A stretch of 64,000 nucleotides of DNA from RYN-111 sp963760125. Its GTDB lineage: Bacteria > Actinomycetota > Actinomycetes > Mycobacteriales > SCTD01. Below are positions 33,245-41,595 of this stretch, piece after piece (within the stretch, counting starts at the first letter, position 1; each line of letters starts with the position of its first letter). The stretch spans positions 62,001-126,000 of the forward strand of contig CAVXBV010000017.1 in the NCBI GenBank assembly GCA_963760125.1, given 5' to 3'. Below the pieces are notes generated by a model. The model worked only from the letters and a program-made list of their open reading frames with translations. It did no database searches and had not been told where the DNA came from. The position numbers and the translations under genes are program-made.

Positions 33245-34218
33245 GCGTGGCCGACGAGACCCTGGCCCAGCTGAGCGACGGGCTGCTGTTCGGCGTCGTC
33301 GTCGTGTACGCCTTGGCGATGCTCGGGTTCGCCGGTGAGCAGGCCTCGCGGCGCGCTCGTCGTGCGGTGACGTCCGTACGCGTGCCGGAGCAGGTGCTCG
33401 TCGGCGCAGGGGGACCCCCGGTCACCGGGCCGGCGGCGCCCGTCACCACCGAGAAGCCCTCGCGGGCCGGCCAGTTCGCCTTCGGGCTGACGGCGTGCGC
33501 CTGGGTGGTGCATGTGCTGTCGTTGACGCTCCGAGGGTTCGCGGCCCACCGCGTGCCCTGGGGCAACATGTACGAGTTCTCCAGTGCCGTCGCGTTGGTC
33601 GCCGTCACCGCCTTCCTGTTCCTGGTCATCCGGGGCCGGGTGGAGCGCTCGCTCGGCGCCTTCGTGATGCTCCCCGTGGTGCTCTACCTGGGGCTCGCGG
33701 CCTCGCTGCTCTACACGGCCGCCGGCCCGCTCGTGCCCGCGCTCAACTCCTACTGGATCAAGATCCACGTCGCGGCCGCGATCATGGCGAGCGGGTCGTT
33801 CCTGCTCTCGGGTGTCGTGGCGTTGCTGTTCCTGCTGCGCAACAGGTACGACGAGCAGGTCACCACCCGGAAGACCCCGCGCTTCCCGGTGTCGCTCGGC
33901 GCCCAGCTGCCCTCGGCGCCAGTGCTCGACCGGGTGTCCTACAGCGTCATCGCCTTCGCGTTCCCGGTGTGGACCTTCGCGATCATCGCCGGGGCGATCT
34001 GGGCCGAGTCGGCCTGGGGCCGGTACTGGGGCTGGGACCCCAAGGAGACCTGGTCGTTCATCACCTGGGTGCTGTACGCCGGCTACCTGCACGCTCGCGC
34101 GACCGCGGGGTGGAAGGGCCGCAAGGCTGCCTGGATCGCCGTCGCTGCTGCGGGCGCGCTCATCGTCGACTACTACGTCGTGAACATCTTCGTCGTCGGG
34201 CTGCACTCCTACGCCTGA
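33241..34218 (+). CDS. ccsB: Cytochrome c biogenesis protein CcsB (CcsA family)
   Basis: 325 residues, about eight membrane spans. The heme-handling WWD signature is WGRYWGWDPKETWSFITWVL; flanking histidines in WVVHVLSLTLRGFAAHRVPW, IKIHVAAAIMASGSF and the final GLHSYA fit heme ligands of the family. Completes the System II set with ResB, CcdA and TlpA. GTG start overlaps the resB stop. Confidence 0.95.
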   Translation: MSVADETLAQLSDGLLFGVVVVYALAMLGFAGEQASRRARRAVTSVRVPEQVLVGAGGPPVTGPAAPVTTEKPSRAGQFAFGLTACAWVVHVLSLTLRGFAAHRVPWGNMYEFSSAVALVAVTAFLFLVIRGRVERSLGAFVMLPVVLYLGLAASLLYTAAGPLVPALNSYWIKIHVAAAIMASGSFLLSGVVALLFLLRNRYDEQVTTRKTPRFPVSLGAQLPSAPVLDRVSYSVIAFAFPVWTFAIIAGAIWAESAWGRYWGWDPKETWSFITWVLYAGYLHARATAGWKGRKAAWIAVAAAGALIVDYYVVNIFVVGLHSYA

Positions 34219-34221
34219 CGC

Positions 34222-34572
34222 TCAGGGGGTCGGCGGGGGTTCCTGGCCCTTGCGCCGCTGCTCCTCGGCGCGCCGGCGCACCTGCTCGAGGAACTCCGCG
34301 TCGTCGTCCGGGTTGCTGGCCCTCGCGCGACCCGGCCGGTCGTACTCCGGCGGCACCCCGGACGAACCCGGCGGGGGCGGGGGAGGTGTCTTCGGCCTTC
34401 CGAACACCAGCCACCCGATCGGGCCGAGGATCGGCGGGATCACGCAGAACACGAACCACACCAGCTTCGGCAGGGTCCGGACCCGCGAGGCCGGGGTCCG
34501 GGCCACGTCGAGCAGGCAGTAGACGATGAGAAGGAGCTCGAGGACCGCGCCGAGTCGCACCAACAAGAACAC
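34222..34572 (-). CDS. PLDc_N-type two-span membrane protein
   Basis: 116 residues from GTG 34572. VRLGAVLELLLIVYCLLDVA and LVWFVFCVIPPILGPIGWLV are two membrane helices of the phospholipase D nuclease N-terminal (PLDc_N) family. PWYF-like GWLVFGRPK and a Pro-rich, charged C-terminus (DDDAEFLEQVRRRAEEQRRK) follow. No PLD catalytic HKD motif is present, so only the membrane module exists. The function is unknown. Convergent with ccsB, three bases apart. Confidence 0.82.
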   Translation of the reverse strand: MFLLVRLGAVLELLLIVYCLLDVARTPASRVRTLPKLVWFVFCVIPPILGPIGWLVFGRPKTPPPPPPGSSGVPPEYDRPGRARASNPDDDAEFLEQVRRRAEEQRRKGQEPPPTP

Positions 34573-34578
34573 GGTGTG

Positions 34579-34584
34579 ACCGTA
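34579..34584 (-). promoter_or_regulatory. -10 hexamer of a leaderless promoter (PLDc_N gene)
   Basis: On the minus strand TACGGT lies six bases before the GTG at 34572, which settles that start. Confidence 0.5.
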
Positions 34585-34600
34585 CTGCCCCCGCGGGCGC

Positions 34601-34873
34601 CTAGCGCGCCAGGCGCCGGGCGGCGAGGTCGATGGCGACGGACGGTGAGGAGGAGGGCTGCTCCGGGACGGTGACCGGCTCACCGCGCAGGAGCGCCCGG
34701 ACCTCGGACTCCCGGAACCGGCGATGACCGCCCGGGGTACGGATGCTGCTCATGCGGCCGGCGGCGGCCCAGCGGGTCACGGTCTTGGGGTCGACCCGGA
34801 ACAACGAGGCCACCTCGCCGGGCGTGAGCAGCCGGTCCCGCTGCGGTCCGCGTGTGACGATCTCGTCGGTCAT
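34601..34873 (-). CDS. bldC: BldC-like MerR-type developmental regulator
   Basis: 90 residues. LLTPGEVASLFRVDPKTVTR and WAAAGRMSSIRTPGGHRRFR, then ESEVRALLRG, match Streptomyces BldC almost throughout its 68 residues. A 20-residue tail is extra. BldC binds DNA cooperatively as head-to-tail oligomers on direct repeats and delays or promotes development. ATG 34873 has GGGGG upstream. Divergent from the second LPRTG gene, with which it shares the 258-base region holding direct and inverted repeats. Confidence 0.9.
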   Translation of the reverse strand: MTDEIVTRGPQRDRLLTPGEVASLFRVDPKTVTRWAAAGRMSSIRTPGGHRRFRESEVRALLRGEPVTVPEQPSSSPSVAIDLAARRLAR

Positions 34874-34993
34874 GGTGTTCTACCCCCTGGGTCACTGTGG
34901 CGTTCGCACCACTGCCCGGTCAACGACCGAACGCGGTGTTGGTGACGGCGTGTCCGGATCTGGGCGCTCCGGAACCGCACGGCGAGCGCCGGT

Positions 34994-35051
34994 GATCTGT
35001 CCGGACCAGCCAGAGATGGCCACAACGGGCCATACCGGGACCGGACAGATC
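34994..35051. repeat. Nested inverted repeat between bldC and the second LPRTG gene
   Basis: Outer arms GATCTGTCCGG (34994-35004) and CCGGACAGATC (35041-35051) are perfect 11-base inverted copies. Inside, ATGGCC (35016-35021) faces GGCCAT (35028-35033) across a six-base loop. The right arm overlaps a direct repeat, CCGGACAGAT CCGGACAAGG, with a ten-base period (35041-35060). It could be an operator for bldC and/or the LPRTG gene, or an RNA structure in the LPRTG leader. Confidence 0.75.
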
Positions 35052-35131
35052 CGGACAAGGTGACGAGACGTCCGACAGCGACCCCCCGCGCGTCGTGCCG
35101 ACCCGTCCACTCACCGCTCTTGGGAGTCCTC

Positions 35132-36790
35132 GTGAAGCCACGTTCCGTCCTCAGCTCGACCGCGGCACTGACCGCGCTGGTGCTGTGCGGCACCGCCGGT
35201 ACGGCCAGCGCTGCCGCCTCGACCACGCCCGCGGCCGGCAGCGCCGCGTCCTCGGTCTCCTTGCTGTCGGTCCAGGCGGCGGGCCACAGCCTCAGCATCG
35301 CCGGGCTGCAGCTGGTCAGCGACACCCTCAGCGGCAAGCCCCTCGCAAAGGTCGTCGTCACGCCGGCGACCGTCGACGGCACGGCGTACGGCGTGCAGAC
35401 GATCACCCCCGACTCCTCCCCGGTGACCGTGCCGGGGATGGCGACGCCGTCCTCGCTGGCCTCCCTCCTCTCGCTGAGCAGCCCCGACATCGTGGCGGCG
35501 GCCACGAACGCCCCGTCGGCCACCGCCGGCGCGACGTCGCTCGGCGCGCTCAAGGTCCTCGGTCTGCCGGTCGCGCTCGACGGCTCGCTGGACGTCGGCT
35601 CGGCGGTCGACGCGGTGACCGGCGCGGTCGCCACGAAGTCCGTCTCCGTGCAGGACCTGGCGCTGCCGAGCATCGCCGACCTGCTCGCCGCGCTGGGCCT
35701 GGACCTCAGCGCCCTGCCGGTCGGCACGCTGTCCGACCTCGTCAACCAGCTCGACCTGGCCAACGCCGCGGTCGACGCTGCGCAGGCCGCGCTCACCGCT
35801 GCAGCGGCCGACGCCGACGCCCAGGTGAAGGCCTTGGCCGCCGGCAACGCGACGCTCACCGCCGCGACCACCCAGCTGACCGGTCTGCTCGCCTCGGTGG
35901 ACAAGACCGCCTTCCCGGCTGCCAGCACCCTCACCGGCTTCCTCGGCCTTGGCAGCGCGCAGCAGACAACGGTCAACGACTCGACCGCCGGCCTCGCCGC
36001 GGCGCTGTCCAACTACAACGTGGCCTCCACGGCCGTCGCGACCCTGAACGACCTGGTTGATGCTGCGCAGGCGCTCGTCGCCACCCTCACCGCGGCGCTG
36101 CAGACCGCCCTTAGTGCCGTCCTCGACGGCACGCCGCTGGTCAGCCTCGCCAGCCTCACGGTCGAGACCAAGGCCCTGGTCACCTCGGCCGCCAAGGGCG
36201 GCCAGACCGCCAGCATCACCGGCGGCGAGATCAGCGGCCTGAAGGTCCTGGGGACCGACGTCCTCGAGACCGCCCTGGGCAGCACCAGCGTCGACGTCCT
36301 CGACCTCGTCGGGAGCGCCTCGACCACGGTCAGCAGCACCATCGCCGGCCTGACCGGCACGCTGTCCAGTGTCCTGTCGAACGTGCCCGGCCTGACCGGC
36401 CTCACGGTCCCGGCGCCGAAGGTCGAGCTGCTCGCCAAGAGCACCAGCACCAGCATCGAGGGTGGCTTCGGCAAGGCCCTGGCCTCCTTCACCGGTCTGC
36501 GCATCTCGGTGCCGGCGATCGCCGTCCCGAGCCTCGCGGCCCTGCCGGGTGCCGGCTCCCTGCCCGGCCTGACCGCGGTCACGGGTGGCGTCCTCAGCGC
36601 CCCGATCCAGCTCGACCTGGCCAGCCTGGCCGAGCAGTCCGCCTTCCGCCCGAGCGTCACCACCGTGGGTGACCCGACGAGCACTCCGACGGCCCTGCCC
36701 CGCACGGGTCTGCCGGTCGGCGTCGCGGTCTTCGCCCTGCTGGCCCTCGGCGGCGCGGCGGTCCTGCGCCGTCGCTCCGCGGCCGAGTAG
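35132..36790 (+). CDS. Second secreted LPXTG-anchored Ala/Thr/Leu-rich surface protein
   Basis: 552 residues from GTG 35132, with GGGAG upstream. Signal peptide VLSSTAALTALVLCGTAGTA, then SAA. A long low-complexity body holds a coiled-coil-like section (AAVDAAQAALTAAAADADAQ) around residues 210-260. The end, TALPRTGLPVGVAVFALLAL, GGAAVLRRRSAAE, is a sortase signal with the same LPRTG as the protein at 11671-13120. Both have similar composition and repeated short Leu/Val/Thr helices. I recognise no domain. Probably a wall-anchored coat or adhesin-like protein. Confidence 0.85.
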   Translation: MKPRSVLSSTAALTALVLCGTAGTASAAASTTPAAGSAASSVSLLSVQAAGHSLSIAGLQLVSDTLSGKPLAKVVVTPATVDGTAYGVQTITPDSSPVTVPGMATPSSLASLLSLSSPDIVAAATNAPSATAGATSLGALKVLGLPVALDGSLDVGSAVDAVTGAVATKSVSVQDLALPSIADLLAALGLDLSALPVGTLSDLVNQLDLANAAVDAAQAALTAAAADADAQVKALAAGNATLTAATTQLTGLLASVDKTAFPAASTLTGFLGLGSAQQTTVNDSTAGLAAALSNYNVASTAVATLNDLVDAAQALVATLTAALQTALSAVLDGTPLVSLASLTVETKALVTSAAKGGQTASITGGEISGLKVLGTDVLETALGSTSVDVLDLVGSASTTVSSTIAGLTGTLSSVLSNVPGLTGLTVPAPKVELLAKSTSTSIEGGFGKALASFTGLRISVPAIAVPSLAALPGAGSLPGLTAVTGGVLSAPIQLDLASLAEQSAFRPSVTTVGDPTSTPTALPRTGLPVGVAVFALLALGGAAVLRRRSAAE

Positions 36791-36805
36791 CAGCCTGCAC
36801 GCCCG

Positions 36806-36844
36806 GACGGGCGCCGGACCTCATCTCGAGGACCGGCGCCCGTC
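36806..36844 (+). terminator. Intrinsic terminator after the second LPRTG gene
   Basis: GACGGGCGCCGG (36806-36817) pairs perfectly with CCGGCGCCCGTC (36833-36844); the loop contains a further CCTC/GAGG pairing. It lies 15 bases after the stop. Confidence 0.8.
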
Positions 36845-36848
36845 GCCG

Positions 36849-36854
36849 TATCCT
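36849..36854 (+). promoter_or_regulatory. -10 hexamer of a leaderless promoter (DUF4229 gene)
   Basis: TATCCT six bases before GTG 36861, directly behind the terminator of the LPRTG gene, marking a new transcription unit. Confidence 0.6.
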
Positions 36855-36860
36855 GATCCG

Positions 36861-37127
36861 GTGACCAGGCCTGCGCTGATGTACTCCCTCGGCCGCTTCG
36901 GGCTGTTCTTGTCCTGCAGCCTGCTGCTGTGGTCGGCGGCCGGCGCGGCAGGCTACCCGTTCAACGGCTTGCCGTTGCTGCTCGCGGCGCTGCTGCTCTC
37001 CTCCCTCCTGTCCCTGGTGCTGCTGAAGAACCAGCGCCTGGCGCTCGCGGAGTCGCTCGCTGCCAAGCGCGAGGCGAAGGTCGCCGAGCTGACCGCCCGA
37101 CGTACCCGCCTCGACGAGAACCGCTAG
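36861..37127 (+). CDS. DUF4229-like small membrane protein
   Basis: 88 residues. Two hydrophobic helices, LMYSLGRFGLFLSCSLLLWS and LPLLLAALLLSSLLSLVLL, then a basic helical tail LKNQRLALAESLAAKREAKV. This matches the topology of the actinobacterial DUF4229 family. The function is unknown. The GTG start has no Shine-Dalgarno but a clear -10. Three bases separate it from the polymerase gene, so it heads that unit. Confidence 0.75.
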   Translation: MTRPALMYSLGRFGLFLSCSLLLWSAAGAAGYPFNGLPLLLAALLLSSLLSLVLLKNQRLALAESLAAKREAKVAELTARRTRLDENR

Positions 37128-37130
37128 CGC

Positions 37131-38690
37131 GTGCAGGCCGTCGTCCCCGTCGCGGGGGCGTTCGCGGTCGCCAGCGCGGACGGGACGCGGACGACCGCAC
37201 ACCTGCCCGAGTCCCGGCTGGTCGTGTGGTCAGCAGCGTCTGCCGGCCTGCTTCCGCACCGGCCGCGACAGACCTGGGACCTCGCGGTCGTCCACGGCCT
37301 GCTGCACGGAGGTCGTCGCGAGGACCCCGCCGCCGTGTGGGCCGGGGCCCACAGCCTGCCCGAGCCGCTGCGCGGCGCCGACGACCTGACCCTGCTCGAC
37401 ACCGGACTGGGCGTGGTGGAGCCCTACGCCGGCGCGGTGCGCGCCGACGGGACGCTGCACCCGGACGCGGAGCGGCAGGGCAGCCCGCAGGAGTGGGCGG
37501 TGCTGGCCCTGCAGGTCCAGGCGGCGCAGGAGCAGGCCCTGCGAGCCCTGCCGGACCCGCGACCGGATCCGTCGGGCCCGCCGCTGCGCTTGGTCACCGC
37601 CTGGGCAGAGTCTGCGGCGGCTGTCCTGTGCACCGAGCTCGCGGCGGACGGCCTGCCGATCGACGTCGCCGAGGCCCGCCGGATCATCGGGGCCTCCGTC
37701 GGACCGGACTCCGATCGGGCCTTCCGCGACCGACCTGTCCTCGCGTTGCTGGGCGACGACCACGTCGACCTGCGCAGCCCTTTCGCCGTACGGGACCTGC
37801 TGCTGCGCAGGGGGATCGACGTGCCGGACACGCGCTCGTGGCGGCTCGACGCCTATCGCGCCAACCCCCTCGTGGCTGCGCTGCTCGCCTGGCGCAAGGC
37901 TGAGCGGCTCGCGACGACCTACGGCTACGGGTGGCTCGAGGAGCACGTGCGGGACGGACGCCTGCGCGGGGAGTGGACCTCGTGCGACGGGGGCGCGGGG
38001 CGCATGACCGCCTCGGCCGGGCTGCACTCCCTGCCGGCCGAGCTGCGGCCGGCGGTGGCCGCCGAGCCCGGGCACGTCCTGCTGCGCGCGGACCTCGGCC
38101 AGGTGGAGCCTCGGGTGCTCGCGGCGGTCTCGGGCGACCGGGGCTTCGCGCGGGCGGCCGCAGCCGACGACCTCTACACCCCGGTCGCGACCAGCCTCGG
38201 GGTGGACCGGCCCACCGCGAAGGTGGCGGTGCTGGCGGCGATGTACGGCCAGACCAGCGGGGCGGCGGGGCAGGCGCTGGGACAGATGGAGAAGGCCTAC
38301 CCGGTCGCCTTGGCGTTCCTGCGCGCTGCCGAGGAGTCAGGCCGGGTCGGGCAGGACGTGCGGACGCACGGCGGCCGGTTGATCCGCACCGGCCATGGCG
38401 GGGTCGGGCGCTTCGCCCGCAACGCCGTCGTCCAGGGCGCGGCCGCCGAGCTGTTCAAGGCGTGGGCCGCGGCCGTGCGGGGCGCGCTGCTGGTGTCCGG
38501 CGCAGGTCAGGTGGTGCTCTGCCTGCACGACGAGCTCGTGCTGCACGTCGTCGAGGACCGGGCCGGTGAGGTCGCCGACCTGCTGCGCGACGTCCTGCAG
38601 CAGGTCAGCGACCACTGGGCCTCGGGGTCCGGCGTGCGCTTCGTGGCCGACGTGTCCGCCGTACGGCGGTGGTCGGACGCGAAGAGCTGA
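37131..38690 (+). CDS. Bifunctional 3'-5' exonuclease / family-A DNA polymerase-like protein
   Basis: 519 residues, about half a PolA and lacking the 5' nuclease. The N-terminal 190 residues occupy the place of the proofreading domain but show no clear DxE catalytic pair. Polymerase motifs: ADLGQVEPRVLAAVSGDRGF (motif A, Asp), PTAKVAVLAAMYGQTSGAAG (O-helix), and VVLCLHDELVLHVVEDR (motif C, HDE). Actinobacteria often carry such an accessory polymerase besides PolA; its task is unclear, presumably repair synthesis. GTG start. Confidence 0.82.
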   Translation: MQAVVPVAGAFAVASADGTRTTAHLPESRLVVWSAASAGLLPHRPRQTWDLAVVHGLLHGGRREDPAAVWAGAHSLPEPLRGADDLTLLDTGLGVVEPYAGAVRADGTLHPDAERQGSPQEWAVLALQVQAAQEQALRALPDPRPDPSGPPLRLVTAWAESAAAVLCTELAADGLPIDVAEARRIIGASVGPDSDRAFRDRPVLALLGDDHVDLRSPFAVRDLLLRRGIDVPDTRSWRLDAYRANPLVAALLAWRKAERLATTYGYGWLEEHVRDGRLRGEWTSCDGGAGRMTASAGLHSLPAELRPAVAAEPGHVLLRADLGQVEPRVLAAVSGDRGFARAAAADDLYTPVATSLGVDRPTAKVAVLAAMYGQTSGAAGQALGQMEKAYPVALAFLRAAEESGRVGQDVRTHGGRLIRTGHGGVGRFARNAVVQGAAAELFKAWAAAVRGALLVSGAGQVVLCLHDELVLHVVEDRAGEVADLLRDVLQQVSDHWASGSGVRFVADVSAVRRWSDAKS

Positions 38691-38691
38691 G

Positions 38692-39120
38692 CTACTTGGT
38701 GCCCGTGATGGTGAAGGTGACCTTGCCCTGCGTCGGCAGGCCAGGGCAGGCGTCGGTGGCGACCATGTAGAAGCTGAGCAGGGTGCCCTTCTTGACCGGG
38801 ATGTCGCCGCTCGAGCAGGTCAGCTCGTTGCTCTGGTAGTCGCCGTCGAACGCGTACTGCAAGGGCGTCTTCTGGCCGGTGGCGTCGGTGACCGTGAAGG
38901 TCACCTTGGTCTCCTTGGCCGTCGTCGGCAGCTCGAAGCACGCGTTCGGGTTGGCGCCGCAGACACCACCCCCGCCGGCCGGTGTCGCGTAGGCGCCGAA
39001 GACGCCCTGGTAGGACCACGTGACGGTGCGCTTGGTCGGCACCGGCTTCTTGGCGGCATCGGCGACGACGGGGCTCGCGGCGAGGGCCGCGGTGGCGAGC
39101 AGGGCGAGGGTGCGCTTCAC
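38692..39120 (-). CDS. Small secreted protein of unknown function
   Basis: 142 residues. Signal peptide LALLATAALAASPVVADA. The mature part is beta-rich (VTWSYQGVFGAYATPAGGGG, TKVTFTVTDATGQKTPLQYA, GKVTFTITGTK) with four Cys (in GGVCGANPNACFELP, ELTCSSGD, ATDACPGLP) that could form two disulphides. It looks like a bacterial pre-peptidase or Ig-like sandwich, but I cannot assign a family. GGAG lies nine bases upstream of the ATG. Convergent with the polymerase gene, one base between stops. Confidence 0.75.
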   Translation of the reverse strand: MKRTLALLATAALAASPVVADAAKKPVPTKRTVTWSYQGVFGAYATPAGGGGVCGANPNACFELPTTAKETKVTFTVTDATGQKTPLQYAFDGDYQSNELTCSSGDIPVKKGTLLSFYMVATDACPGLPTQGKVTFTITGTK

Positions 39121-39204
39121 AGGAGTCTCCTTGGCGTCTGGGTCTGCTCACAGGCTTCGACGTCGTCGCGGCCGTTCCTGCCGCCGCTGGGGCACGGACG
39201 GGCA

Positions 39205-39210
39205 TAGGTT
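39205..39210 (+). promoter_or_regulatory. -10 hexamer of a leaderless promoter (NfeD)
   Basis: TAGGTT six bases before ATG 39217. Confidence 0.55.
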
Positions 39211-39216
39211 CGGGGC

Positions 39217-39648
39217 ATGGAGGACTGGGTGGTGTGGCTGGTCGTCGCCGGGGGGCTGCTCGTCGCCGAGCTGTTCACGCTGACGTTCGTGCTGGGGTTG
39301 TTGTCGGCAGCCGCGCTGGTCACGGCTGGCGTCGCCGCGCTCGGTGCACCCCTTGCTGTCGAGGTGGGGACGTTCGCGGTGACGAGCGGCGCGCTCTACG
39401 TGCTGGTCAAGCCCTTCGAACGACTGCACCAGAAGACACCGTCGATCCTCACCGGCACGGCGGCACTCACCGGGCAGCACGCCGTCGTGGTCGAGGCGGT
39501 CAGCGCCCACGGGGGACGGGTCACCCTGGGCGGCGAGTCCTGGCCGGCGCGGGCCCTTCCCGGTTCACCACCGCTGGTCCCCGGCGCGTCCGTGGTCGTC
39601 AGCGCTGTCGACGGGGCCACCGTCGTCGTCTACTCCGAGGAGCTCTAG
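39217..39648 (+). CDS. NfeD family membrane protein
   Basis: 143 residues. Two or three N-terminal membrane helices (WVVWLVVAGGLLVAELFTLT, FVLGLLSAAALVTAGVAALG), then the OB-fold C-domain (LTGTAALTGQHAVVVEAV, GRVTLGGESWPARALPG, VVSAVDGATVVVYSEEL). NfeD proteins pair with SPFH/stomatin proteins. Here the stomatin gene begins on the very next base after the stop. Likely involved in membrane microdomain organisation or quality control. Confidence 0.9.
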   Translation: MEDWVVWLVVAGGLLVAELFTLTFVLGLLSAAALVTAGVAALGAPLAVEVGTFAVTSGALYVLVKPFERLHQKTPSILTGTAALTGQHAVVVEAVSAHGGRVTLGGESWPARALPGSPPLVPGASVVVSAVDGATVVVYSEEL

Positions 39649-40518
39649 ATGGATCCCCTGATCGTCGCGCTGGTCCTGGTCGTGGTCGTGCTGGCCGTCA
39701 TCTCGCGAGGCGTGCGCGTCGTGCCCCAGGCGACCGCGCGGGTCGTCGAGCGGTTCGGCCGCTACCAGCGGGTGCTGCAGCCCGGTCTGAACCTCATCGT
39801 GCCGTTCGTCGACACGCTGCGCCCCTCGCTGGACCTGCGCGAGCAGGTCGTCTCGTTCCCGCCGCAGCAGGTCATCACCAAGGACAACCTGGTCGTCGGG
39901 ATCGACATCGTCATCTACTTCCAGGTCACCGACCCCAAGGCGGCGACGTACGAGATCGCCAACTACCTGCAGGCCATCGAGCAGCTGTCGGTGACGACGC
40001 TGCGCAACGCCGTGGGAAACCTGCAGCTCGAGGAGTCGCTGACCAGCCGCGAGACCGTGAACAGCCAGCTCGGTGCGGTGCTCGACGCGACGACCGGCAA
40101 GTGGGGCATCAAGGTCGCCCGCGTGGAGATCAAGGGCATCGAGCCGCCGGCGAGCATCAAGGACTCGATGGAGAAGGCCATGCGCGCCGACCGTGACAAG
40201 CGCGCCACGATCCTCATCGCTGAGGGCGAGAAGGCAGGGGCGATCCTGCAGGCCGAGGGTCGGGCGCAGGCGGCGGTCACGGCAGCGCGAGGTGACGCCG
40301 AGGCCGCGACCCTGCGGGCTCAGGGGGAGGCGTCGGCGATCCAGACGGTGTACGACGCCCTGCACGCCGCGAACCTCGACGACCGCCTGCTCGCCTACAA
40401 GTACCTCGACAAGCTGCCCGAGATCGCCAACGGCCAGGCCAACAAGGTGTGGTTCGTCCCCTCCGACCTGACTCAGGTCGCTACCTCGCTCGCCAAGGTG
40501 GTCCGCGGCAAGGAGTGA
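39649..40518 (+). CDS. SPFH/stomatin-like protein (QmcA type)
   Basis: 289 residues. One N-terminal anchor (LIVALVLVVVVLAVISRGVR), then the band-7 domain: VVPQATARVVERFGRYQRVL, LDLREQVVSFPPQQVITKDN, VGIDIVIYFQVTDPKAATYE, VTTLRNAVGNLQLEESLTSR. A coiled-coil/Ala-rich region (EGEKAGAILQAEGRAQAAVT) follows. Oligomeric scaffold of detergent-resistant membrane patches. Cotranscribed with NfeD, no intergenic bases. Confidence 0.93.
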   Translation: MDPLIVALVLVVVVLAVISRGVRVVPQATARVVERFGRYQRVLQPGLNLIVPFVDTLRPSLDLREQVVSFPPQQVITKDNLVVGIDIVIYFQVTDPKAATYEIANYLQAIEQLSVTTLRNAVGNLQLEESLTSRETVNSQLGAVLDATTGKWGIKVARVEIKGIEPPASIKDSMEKAMRADRDKRATILIAEGEKAGAILQAEGRAQAAVTAARGDAEAATLRAQGEASAIQTVYDALHAANLDDRLLAYKYLDKLPEIANGQANKVWFVPSDLTQVATSLAKVVRGKE

Positions 40519-40539
40519 CCGCGTGACCGGAGGGCTCGG

Positions 40540-41595
40540 CTACGAGGCGGCGAGCGCTTCGCGGTAGGCGGCGCGGTCCCGGAAGGACTGGCGCATCTCG
40601 TCGGTGAGCTCGGCGGCGAACTCCTCGCGGTACGTCGCATCCGTCACCACGGCGATGGCGTAGTAGAAGCCGGAGAACCCAGCGATCGCCACCGCCACCC
40701 GCACCAGCTCGGCGGTCACCGCGAAGCCACCACCGCCGGCCAGCACGTGGACCGGCGTGCCGGTCCACGTCTGCGTGAGCTCGGTGGAGATCGTCAGCAG
40801 GCCGAGTGCCACGAAGAACCCGCCCACAGCGGCCGCGACCACGAGCACCTGCAGGCCCTGCGCCACGAGCATCACCAGCGCCACGTTGATGGTCTCGCGA
40901 CGGTCCAACGGCGGGGCGTCGCCGAGGACGTCCGCCTCGAGCGCCTCGACCTCGCGCGGCAAGCGCACCAGCAGGAAGCCGGTGGCCAGCGCCGTGAGCA
41001 GGACGACGAGTCCGGCCACGCGCAGGTTGTCGAGCTCGCCGAAGACCTGCCACATCTCGGTGTTGATGAACAGCACGACGCTGAACAGCAGCAGCAGCGG
41101 GATCGCTCGCGCGAGCAGGCTCAGCGCGGAGGCGAGCTGCCCGAGCAGCCGCCGGCCGGCCCACGCGACGATCGACAGCACGCCGTAGCCGATGACGCCG
41201 TACAGGACGAGCAGCAGGGCGAGGTTGGCGCCCGCGGTGACGAGCGCGCTGACCGGCTGGTCGTTGAGCAGCAGGGGCAGCAGCGCCGGGACGACGACGA
41301 AGCCGACGAGCTCCGGGATGCCCACGTCTTCGGGGCGCGAGCGCGCAGGGCGGCCGCGGGCAACGTTGAGGAGCATGAGGGCACCGAGCAGGACAGCGAG
41401 CGCGGCCAGCACGAGCAGCCCGTTGGTCAGGGCCGACACCTGCAGGTCCACGGCGCCCAGCACCTCGGCGAACAAGACGAGGCCGAGCAGCGGGATCGCC
41501 CGGGTCCAGACGTCCTCGCGCGCGGTGCGGGCGGCGATGAACGACGGCAGCCCGGCAGCGCGAAAGGCTCGCTCGAGCTCGGCCGTCGAGGTCAC
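40540..41595 (-). CDS. Unknown polytopic membrane protein coupled to menA
   Basis: 351 residues with about eight hydrophobic segments (IPLLGLVLFAEVLGAVDL, LLVLAALAVLLGALMLLNVA, LALLLVLYGVIGYGVLSIVA, IPLLLLFSVVLFI, GLVVLLTALATGFLLVRL and others). The soluble loop VEALEADVLGDAPPLDRRET and a charged C-terminus EFAAELTDEMRQSFRDRAAY are the only polar stretches. I recognise no family. Its GTG overlaps the menA stop by four bases (GTGA), and menA likewise overlaps menE, so it is the third gene of a coupled men operon. Confidence 0.8.
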   Translation of the reverse strand: MTSTAELERAFRAAGLPSFIAARTAREDVWTRAIPLLGLVLFAEVLGAVDLQVSALTNGLLVLAALAVLLGALMLLNVARGRPARSRPEDVGIPELVGFVVVPALLPLLLNDQPVSALVTAGANLALLLVLYGVIGYGVLSIVAWAGRRLLGQLASALSLLARAIPLLLLFSVVLFINTEMWQVFGELDNLRVAGLVVLLTALATGFLLVRLPREVEALEADVLGDAPPLDRRETINVALVMLVAQGLQVLVVAAAVGGFFVALGLLTISTELTQTWTGTPVHVLAGGGGFAVTAELVRVAVAIAGFSGFYYAIAVVTDATYREEFAAELTDEMRQSFRDRAAYREALAAS

